Shown piece after piece: positions 56,275 through 64,000 of a stretch of 64,000 bases of DNA. How positions within the stretch are numbered: the first letter of the stretch is position 1; each line of letters begins with the position of its first letter. The notes below the pieces were generated by a model that saw nothing but the letters and a program-made list of their open reading frames with translations, did no database searches and had not been told where the DNA came from. Source of the DNA: Craterostigma plantagineum (taxonomy: Eukaryota > Streptophyta > Magnoliopsida > Lamiales > Linderniaceae). Location: NCBI GenBank assembly GCA_027422505.1, contig JAPQWV010000012.1, forward strand, positions 23,761,501-23,825,500, given 5' to 3'. The position numbers were made by a program, and so were the translations under genes.

Positions 56275-56580
56275 AAAATGTGACCGAAATCGGATTTCGG
56301 CTACCCTAAGAGGCGACCGAAATACGATTTCGGTTACATCTAAGGTAACCGAAATACGATTTCGGTTACATCTAAGGTAACCGAAATCCGATTTCGGTCA
56401 GGACATGTCCGACCGAACAATAATTTCGGTCGGCATAAGAGGTGACCGAACAACAATTTCGGTCACCTCTTGGGCTAACCGAAATGAAATTTCGGTCGGC
56501 CCAAGAGGTGACCGAAATTGTTGTTCGGTCACCTCTTATACCGACCGAAATTATTGTTCGGTCGGACCGAATTTTCCGAT
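56275..56580. repeat. Array of small palindromes within a 166-bp palindrome
   Basis: About eight units of ACCGAAATnnnATTTCGGT, each its own near-complement, are separated by spacers such as ACATCTAAGG and CCTAAGAGG. From 56404 to 56569 the whole stretch is also nearly its own reverse complement. Both strands therefore carry almost the same open reading frame (DRTTISVTSW, GDRNCCSVTSY). These ORFs are by-products of symmetry rather than evidence of proteins. Confidence 0.9.
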
Positions 56581-56888
56581 ACAATCCAATGTAAGTTCGA
56601 GAATTCACGTATATACGAACGGAATTTACGAGAATTTGCTTACCATCCGTGCCAGTAGACACTTTCTTTTGACCTTTCAATTTCGAAAATTGACGATTCA
56701 TTGAAATGTTTTAATTTTTTGTTATGTTTGAATCTGATTTGGATGTCTGATTGCGATATCAGATTAGTCGTAAGGAAAATGACTTTAAAAAGAAATTTAA
56801 ATTAGAAAGGGCAAAATAGTCTTTTTTCAGTCCTTTAGGGGGCGGTGACTAGGAAAAAGGGGGCGGTGAATAGCAATCCAGTTTTGTA

Positions 56889-57611
56889 ATTGCAATCTTA
56901 GATAAATCTTTCAGCCACATATTATATTAGAGCCTGGCATCAATAAACTTATCATGTACTTGCTCTAAATAATTTATGTTGGACATACCCTTATAATCAA
57001 ACGGACCATTAATAGAAAGCCTACTAAAATATGGGGCTTGGTTATAGATGATCACATTGAAATTCGTGAGAAAAATATTGTATAATATCGTGGATCTTGA
57101 TGCAAAGGCTTATAAGTTATAACCAAAGCCTTAGAGGGCTTATAACCAAAATCTTAGGGCCCGTTTGGTTATAAATGCAAGTGAAAAGACCCATAATAAT
57201 ATTATCCTGTTATGAAATTTTTATTATTATTATATTAAGATTATTTTAATTTATATTATGATTATTTGATAATATATAGAGAGAATTTAGAGGGAGAGAA
57301 TATATTTTCTATACTTGTGATATATTTACAATGCAACTCAATACACCTATTTATACTAAAATCATACACTAAAATACAATTTAATCATCTATACACCTCA
57401 TACAAAAATACAATCTTTTTTATACACCTCATCTTATCATAATTCATGAGTCATTAATATTCCAAAAACATCCACATTTAATCACAAAATTTTTGATGAT
57501 TCATTATGATGAATCATGTCTTAATTTTGATGATTCATTGATGAATCATGATTTATTCATAATATATCCATATTATCTAGCCTAATAAAATATGACAAAG
57601 CAAAAGGGCCC
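56889..57611. other. Intergenic with MITE fragments
   Basis: Short MITE-like termini (TTAGGGCCCGTTTGGTTATAA at 57151) and related TATAACCAAA phrases just upstream. No complete element or gene. Confidence 0.45.
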
Positions 57612-57614
57612 TTA

Positions 57615-58278
57615 GGGGGCGTTTGTTTCAGGTGGTCCAACATTACGGTGATATGCACATCACGGTGATGTGGATATTCCGGAATGTGGATCAAGGTGAT
57701 ATGTCATCAGTGTTTGTTTTAAGGTGATATTTTATTTTGCAGATCAATGTGATATTGAAGTAATCTATTTGTTTAATCATTGTGATGTATAAAGTGACGT
57801 TGTATAAATGTCATATTTGACCCTATACATATGACTTAAATAACGTGTGAAATTTTTTAAGGTGATATTTTATGTGATAATCATTAATATAAAATATACA
57901 TTTAAATTATAAGCATTATTTATATTTGTACTTTTTAAAATATAAGTTTTAATATTTTTTAAATAACTGAAATATTTATAAGATTTAATTACGTTAATCG
58001 TGTAATTATATTTATAATGGCATATAAAGTAATAATGTTAAAATTTGAGGGGTATTCTCATCCATTAAAAAGTTAGATAGATCACCCCATCACCGTGATG
58101 TTGGATCACCTAAGTTTTTTGGGGTGATCTGAATTATGAAATATCATCCCATTTCATCACCTTGGTGATTCATCATTCCGGTGATGACTCATCACCTAGA
58201 CTAAACAAACACAGTGATAAGTAGTAAACGAGAGGATCACGATGATGTTTTGGAAGATCATCCCAAAACAAACACCAC
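57615..58278. mobile_element. Tourist-like (PIF/Harbinger) MITE
   Basis: Starts GGGGGCGTTTGTTTCAGG and ends with the near complement AAAACAAACACCAC, with TTA duplicated at 57612-57614 and 58279-58281. Its interior is rich in GGTGAT and ATCACC words. No coding. Confidence 0.8.
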
Positions 58279-58293
58279 TTAATGTATTATTTT

Positions 58294-58773
58294 AGACGAG
58301 ACAAATTAGTCAAAGTGGACTCCATGAGTCGTCCTCGTCCCCTAGCTAGCAATGCCTTCAGATTTAGTATCAATTTGAACTTAATCGAATTGAGGGATTT
58401 TACTTTGGCTTTGTGTGGTGTGGGATAATAATCTTCTATTAAATAAAAAATTGTGAGTTGGGTAGTTCCTAACTTCTAAAGAAAAGGGTGGTCTTATAGG
58501 GTATATAGATCATAAACGCGCAATTACTCATGTGAGCGCATATTTTCTTCAACTCGCACATTCATGCGCATATCCTTCACCTATATTTGCTACAGCTACC
58601 ATGCGCATTATTTGTTCCTAATGCTCTAAGGAACAAAATAGAGCTCACCCATTGCCGCCGTTCTTCCATTCTCTAACATAGAGGAGGTGTAATATAAGCA
58701 ACACCCCCTGAAATGACAACATCTTTGCATAGCATGGACAGCTCTTCGTCATTGCTTATTGCCTTTTGTGTAA

Positions 58774-58815
<42 letters not shown>

Positions 58816-59095
58816 TATGCGCTTTGGCGTGGTTAGAAGAGCCTTGTTGTTGCTGTCCTTTGCAGCTTTGCCAGAAAGTTCAAGCACCTCTTAATGAAGA
58901 CGAAAAGCGCCCTAATTTGCCCTTTCATTTTCTTGCCCGAATTTAACATTAATGTGAATAGAGACTTCAATAGCGCATGCGCATAGTTTAGGACGAATTA
59001 GTTATAGTATTTGTATATGCTCCCTTTAGCGCATATAGTTGAATTGATATGAGTTGATGATGGAAAAGCGCTAATTGGGTGCGATTTGAGGGTTA
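58294..59095 (+). repeat. Upstream tandem duplication, copy 1
   Basis: Matches 59590-60430 in the same order: AGACGAGACAAATTAGTCAA, the GCGCATAT-rich stretch, AGGAGGTGTAATATAAGCAA, TGACAACATCTTTGCATAGC, a (TA)n tract, and CTCCCTTTAGCGCATA near the end. Offset about 1.29 kb. No coding sequence is seen in either copy. Confidence 0.85.
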
Positions 59096-59099
59096 AAAG

Positions 59100-59280
59100 T
59101 AGGGTGAGCAAAACCGGATATCAGGATTTTCGGATATCCGACCGGATTTTCGGATATCAAAAAATGATATCCGTATCCGGTCCGGTTTTAATCGGATATC
59201 CGAAAATCAGATATCCGCTTTATTCGGATTTAAATCGGATATCCGCATCCGGTTTCTAAATTTAATTTTTTTTTATATTT
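59100..59280. mobile_element. Truncated MITE of the CGGATATCCG type
   Basis: Starts TAGGGTGAGCAAAACCGG and is filled with GGATATCCG palindromes. The opposite terminus is missing, so it is truncated. It lies at the boundary between the two upstream duplicates. Confidence 0.6.
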
Positions 59281-59589
59281 TTTAATTCTTTTTAAAATAT
59301 TTTTTTATTTATAAAATAAAAAATATTTTTTTTCATATAAAAAATTCTACACATAGTAATTAGCACAATATGTGAATTTATGATTAATTACATAACAAAT
59401 AATAAACACAGTACCACAAATTCAGATTAAGTTTTTAACTTGCATCTCGAAGTTTTTGTTGTTTTATTTAAAGGTTTTTGCAATAATAAAATAATATAAA
59501 TATTTGGGTTTGATTATAAAGAATTTCATTTGGGGTCTTATTGTGAGGACTTATTAGTATAACCCGAGCCTTCTTAATGTGCATATTTT

Positions 59590-60430
59590 GAGACGAGGAC
59601 ATGGACAAGATTAGTCAAAGGTGGAGTCCAAGAATCTTCTCATAGCTATCAATCGGTTAAGATTCAATTCAATTTAAACTTACTTCCATTGAGGATTATA
59701 TTATCATCGTGTGGGATATCTTTCAATCTAATAAAAATCCTAATATATGCTTTAAAAATGTGCTATATTTGCTCATAACGCGCAACGTTTGCTCATGTGA
59801 GAAACACACGCGCATATTTTCCTCAGCTCAAAAAACATTGGTCATATCCTTCACCTATGTTATTTTGCTTGCTAACATGCGCAATATTTGTTCTTAATGC
59901 TAATTGAGCCTATGAAACAAAATAGAGCTTATCCATTCCATTACCACGACGTCCTTCCATTCTCTAACATTGAGGAGGTGTAATATAAGCAACGCCCCTG
60001 AAATGACAACATCTTTGCATAGCATGGACAGCTCTTAATATTCGTCATTTGGTTATTGCTTTTGTATGTACATATATATATATATATATATATATACCTT
60101 GGCGTGGTTAAATAGCAAGCCTTGTTGCTGTCCTTTGCAGCTTTGCCAGAAATTTTCAGCACCTCTTAAAGGTGAAAGCGCCTTAATTTGCCCTTTTGTT
60201 TTCTTGCCCGAATATGACATGACAGAAATTTACATGTGAAATAGAGAGACTCGATAAGATGCGCATGCGCAATAATTAATTTAGGACAGTTAGTAATCGT
60301 ATGTATATTTGTATGCTCCCTTTAGCGCATAGTTGAATGGATATGAGCTGATGATCTAAAGGCACAACAGATTTTGAAAATTGATATGAGTTGATCTAAA
60401 GGCGCGCGCTTGCTGAGTTCAGCGATTTGA
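59590..60430 (+). repeat. Upstream tandem duplication, copy 2 (promoter-proximal)
   Basis: Second copy of 58294-59095, ending about 135 bp before the reductase ATG. It therefore probably contains promoter DNA. Both copies keep GCGCATGCGCA (58973 and 60261) and CCCTTTAGCGCATA motifs. Confidence 0.85.
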
Positions 60431-60565
60431 AGGTAAAAAATAATAGCAGCGATTTTGGTGGTTCAAAAATCGTCGCTGCCAGTGGAGACTTGCTGCGAGA
60501 TTTTTCTCTTTGGTTCGTCATCATCGATGATCTTCAGTTGCTGACTGACAGCTCAAAACAAGAGT

Positions 60566-61973
60566 ATGCCGATAGGCAGCAGTCTCACTTCCACCTTCAT
60601 CGGCGGCCAACCGCCGCCGGCCGTACTCCACGACCACCATGGCGGACGCCGACGACTCCGACGCCTCACGGTGACCCTCTCCCTCCCCAACCCCATCACT
60701 ACGCTCACCAAACTCCTATGGCCCACCTCCCTTCCTCCCTCGCCGCTCATCTTCACCGTCCGGTCAACCTGGTCGGCCACGTGGCACCTCTTCATGTCCC
60801 AGCTCGCGCCGTCCACCGCCAAAGGCCAATACGCCCGACCCAAATCCCAATTCCCCCTCAATCCGCCGTACCCAACCCCCGCCCCCGCCCAGCTCCACCT
60901 CTACGCCGCCCTCCCTTGCCCGTGGGCCCACCGAACCCTAATCGTCCGAGCGCTCAAATCGCTCGAAAACGTCGTCCCCGTCTCCATCGCCGAACCATCC
61001 ACCGACGGCGCGTGGCGATTCCCTCCTCAGCAGAACTCTAATTATCAGAAAACCCCATCGTTCGTTCCCACGCCGGACAAGGCGAACGGCCGTGGGACGC
61101 TTAGGGAAGTGTACGGACTTAGGAAGGGAGGCTACAGTGGTCGATCCACCGTGCCCATGCTTTGGGATTCTGAGAAAAATGAAGTCTTTTGCAATGAAAG
61201 CTACGACATCATAAGGTTCTTCAACAAAGGGTTAAACGATGTGTCTATGAATCCTGGGCTGGATCTTTGTCCCGTCGAGCTCGAGCAAGAAATCGATAGG
61301 TGGTATTCGATCATTTACCCCAATATCAACAATGGCGTGTATAGGTAGGCAATCAATTTTCGAAATTCTCTCTGTTGAATTGAAGGATTGTATTGTCGAT
61401 TGACTGAATTTCAGGTGTGGATTTGCACAGAGCCAAGAAGCTTACGATTCTGCGGTGAACGACCTGTTTGCCGCGTTCGACATGATTGAGGATCATTTGG
61501 GGAGATTTAGGTACTTGTGTGGAGATAAGCTCACTCTTGCAGACGTATGTTTGTTCGTCACGTTGGTAAGATTCGATTCAGTTTACAGCGTTCTGTTCAA
61601 GTGCACTAAGAAGAAGCTCTTCGAGTACCCAAACCTCCATGGATACACCAGAGATATTTACCAGGTATCGTTCATCATTTATACATACTTACGCTATACT
61701 TACAGACACCGTAAGAAAGATTAATGGAAGCTGCGTATGGAATGATATGTGGATAATCGAACGCAGATCCCTAAAGTCGCAGAAACCTGTAATATCAGAG
61801 CGATTATGGAAGGTTATTACAAGACTCTGTTTCCCCTCAATCCAGGCGATTGTCCCATCATTCCTTTCTCCTCCGAGCATGAAATGCTCTCCAAACCTCA
61901 CAACCGTGATTCTCTTTCGTCATCATCATTATCATCAGCCACTGATAGGAATACAGAGGCCATTCTTTCATAG
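60566..61973 (+). CDS. Glutathionyl-hydroquinone reductase (Xi-class GST)
   Basis: Three exons: 60566-61344, 61415-61664, 61767-61973. 1236 bases, 411 residues, phases consistent. The thioredoxin-like domain (about 110-215) carries the catalytic motif PCPWAHRT with Cys118, then [19 protein letters not shown] and DIIRFFNKG. The helical GST domain follows, with [20 protein letters not shown] and the family signature [12 protein letters not shown], then [20 protein letters not shown]. Members reduce glutathionyl-hydroquinones to hydroquinones using glutathione. The first 100 or so residues are long and basic/hydrophobic, possibly a plastid transit peptide, which is inferred. The Ser-rich C-terminal tail is normal for this branch. 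The start is the first in-frame ATG. A longer ORF from 60427 in another frame is a shadow. Confidence 0.93.
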
Positions 61974-62150
61974 AAAAGGTCTGTCTATGTTGTTGTAAGT
62001 ATAAACCAGCATACACATAACAAGGTAATTCATCATATTATTACATCATGTACTTTGGTATATATATATATATGTATATATTTATGTAACAGCCCCATAT
62101 TCATCAATCTACAAAATGCCCATATATCAAAAAACTAATGGGCTTTCATA

Positions 62151-62429
62151 TTAAAACCAGCTGCAGTCTTGAATAGACCTTGATCTTTGCTTCTTGAATC
62201 TTGGTTGTATAACCTTGATTATCAATGAGCCAACTAAGATAAAGTTCCCTTTCATCTCAGGGACATATCTAACACCTTTCAGAACCTTCTCGACTCTATT
62301 ATGAAGCCTTCTCACGGAACCGATCATAAAAGTCTTGCATGAGTTGCCATTGCCTAGTCGAACTATTTCTCTCTTGATCTCCTTAAATCTTCGAGCCACG
62401 CCTTGTTGCGTGTAATATGGAACGTACAC
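62151..62429 (-). pseudogene. Copia protease/GAG-pre-integrase fragment in the hairpin arm
   Basis: The minus strand reads LGNGNSCKTFMIGSVRRLHN and VRYVPEMKGNFILVGSLI, the region after the DSGA protease motif of copia polyproteins. The equivalent part of the other arm (about 63770-63976, plus strand) reads QLGNDNSCKISKIGSVRLRL, broken by a stop and frameshift. No start or flanking domains are present. Confidence 0.6.
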
Positions 62430-62614
62430 TATGTGAGTTAGAAATGTTAGTTGACATATTATGTATAATCTCTGTTATATGTTTTGGCATGTGAATTGGC
62501 GGATGGATCATCAATTGCACAGATGGCTCATCAAGAAAGTTGAGCGACCATGCGGTATACGTTTGATGCTAAAACGTTGACTGGACAGTTGCTAGACAAA
62601 GGCATGAAGGTATC

Positions 62615-63136
62615 TAGGGGTGTTCATTCGGTAAAAACCGAACCGAACCGAAAATTCTGTTACCGAAAATTTCGGTTCTTTATTTTAAGAACCGAAAACC
62701 GAAACGAATTTCGGACCGAACCGAATTTCGGTTCGGTTTTCAGTTAAAACTGAATTTTTCGGTTCGATTACGGTTACCGACCGAAAAACCGAAATAAAAA
62801 AATTATAATTTTGAGGAAAAAATAATATTTTAATACCAAAACCGAATTAATTTATATATAATTAATTTAAATATATATAGAAAAAATAATATTTTAATAC
62901 CAAAACAGAATTAATTTATATATATTAATTTCTGAAATATATATATATTAATTAATTTATTAAATTTTGATTTTTCGGTTTTTATTCGGTTAACCGAATT
63001 ACCGAACCGAAAAAACCGAAACTTTCGGTTTTCCATTTTAAGAACCGAAAACCGAACCGAACCGAACCTCGATTCATACCGAATTTTCGGTTTTCGGTTC
63101 GGTATTTCGGTTAACCCGACTTTTTGAACACCCGTA
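62615..63136. mobile_element. hAT-type MITE in the left hairpin arm
   Basis: Starts TAGGGGTGTTCATTCGG and ends TTGAACACCCGTA, with a perfect 8-bp duplication AAGGTATC (62607-62614 and 63137-63144). The interior is full of AACCGAA/TTCGGTT words. The right arm carries the empty site (GATACCTTCATG at 63504), so the insertion came after the arms formed or hit one copy only. Confidence 0.92.
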
Positions 63137-64000
63137 AAGGTATCAGTTCGTAAAGTCAAAGATATCGAGAATTATAAACATGCAGAGAGTATTCGTTATG
63201 ACAATTACTTGTTTTGCCACACTGTTCTTGATGCTGATAAAATTGTTATAAATGAGTTGGCTGAAATGACACTGAAGAGTTACATGGACAAGCTAAAGAG
63301 TGGCGAGCCGATGTCAAAGCCCTCGATTTTAACATCGGCTCGCCACTCTTTAGCTTGTCCACGTAACTCTTTAGTGTCATTTCAGCCAACTCATTCATAA
63401 CTATTTTATCAGCATCAAGAACAGTGTGACAAATCAAGTAATTTTCATGACGAATACTCTCTGCACGTTTTTGATTCTCGATATCTTTGACTTTATGAAT
63501 TGATACCTTCATGTCTGTATTTAGCAATTGTCCATTCAACGTTATACCATCAAACGTATACTGTATGGTCGCTCTCAACTTTCTTGATAAGCCATCTGTG
63601 CATAATTGATGATCCATCAGCCAAGTTACATGCCCAAAACATATAAGAGGGATCATACATAATATGTACATTTTCAACTAATATACCTAACTCACATAAT
63701 GTAGCGTAACGTACGTTCCATATTACGTGCAACAATGCGTGGCTCGAACATTTAAGGAGATCAAGAGAGAAATGGTTCAACTAGGCAATGACAACTCATG
63801 CAAGATTTCTAAGATCGGTTCTGTGAGATTAAGGCTTCATAATGGCGTCGAGTGTTAGATATGTCCCTGAGATGAAAGGGAACTTGATCTCAGTTCGCTC
63901 ATTGATAATCAAGGTTGTACAACCAAGATTCAGGAAGGAAAGATCAAGGTTTATTCAAGATTGTAGCTGGTTTTAAGAGGGTATAACAAGGATCGAATTT

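Larger units (their letters stand above)
55248..56880. mobile_element. Inverted-repeat DNA transposon, 1.6 kb, with palindrome arrays
   Basis: Terminal inverted repeats of about 70 bp: left GGATTACTATTTACCGCCCC, right its near complement ending GGTGAATAGCAATCCA, both running into the CAGTCCTTTAGGGGGCGG region. A direct repeat GTTTTGTA flanks the element (55240-55247 and 56881-56888; 9 bp with one mismatch). Long TIRs suggest Mutator-like, while the 8-bp duplication would fit hAT, so the class is open. Inside are two arrays of ACCGAAAT..ATTTCGGT palindromes (55610-55740 and 56275-56580) either side of a central ORF region. Confidence 0.8.
62151..63976. repeat. Giant hairpin: 640-bp inverted repeat with a 17-base loop
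   Basis: Left arm 62151-63314 (634 bp without the hAT MITE and its duplication), loop 63315-63331, right arm 63332-63976 (645 bp). The arms match at roughly 85-90% by eye with small indels. Landmarks: TTAAAACCAGCTGC at the left edge against its complement at 63966-63976, GGAACGTAC near the middle of each arm, and GGCGAGCCGATGT against ACATCGGCTCGCC at the loop. The content is copia-derived. RNA crossing it would be an almost fully double-stranded hairpin. Confidence 0.9.

Noticed and set aside
56372..56704. Repeat peptides encoded on both strands
   Set aside because: They arise from the palindromic DNA; no evidence of translation.
60427..61041. 204-residue ORF rich in Pro and Arg
   Set aside because: It is another frame of the first exon of the glutathionyl-hydroquinone reductase.

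Overview
The window is plant nuclear DNA, almost certainly from a eudicot. Evidence: spliced genes with GT-AG introns and plant-only families (a PHR1-like MYB-CC factor, an LRR receptor-like protein, a plant-type glutathionyl-hydroquinone reductase), AT-rich intergenic DNA, and many plant transposons primed by initiator tRNA-Met. I cannot name the species; an asterid is a guess from the look of the MYB-CC protein.

Layout. 1-5500: a broken copy of an unknown three-exon gene, split by a young non-autonomous copia-like element (1796-4549), then a foldback MITE. 5526-12096: a stack of retroelement pieces: two unrelated half copia elements fused near 8158, an Athila-type LTR piece, and a copia gag. 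12097-25508: an LRR receptor-like pseudogene cut in two by a very young 11.3 kb gypsy element with 3.3 kb LTRs (13243-24576) and hit near its 3' end by a hAT MITE. 26067-26916: the unbroken copy of the unknown three-exon gene. 29296-30940: CACTA remnants. 31041-33887: an intact LRR receptor-like protein gene. 34286-49672: a repeat-built block containing MITEs, a rearranged Athila remnant whose two LTRs face each other, and a probable 5.5 kb Helitron carrying gene fragments. 49884-55024: two conserved host genes on the minus strand, a PHR1-like phosphate-starvation regulator and ribosomal protein uL14 (RPL23). 55248-58278: an inverted-repeat transposon holding a striking palindrome array, then a Tourist-like MITE. 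58294-61973: a tandemly duplicated upstream region followed by a glutathionyl-hydroquinone reductase gene. 62151-63976: a giant hairpin of copia-derived DNA with a hAT MITE in one arm only.

How it fits together. About 60-70% of the window is recognisable mobile or duplicated DNA. Only four host genes look intact with good family support (LRR-RLP, PHR1-like, RPL23, GS-HQR), plus one unrecognised 180-residue gene supported by phase-consistent splicing and a paralogue. The LRR pseudogene and the unknown gene converge on each other, and the second copy of the unknown gene at the left edge marks a local duplication of an immune-receptor type neighbourhood. Nested insertions, empty sites and target duplications allow the order of many events to be read directly. 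I see no CRISPR, rRNA or convincing tRNA gene.
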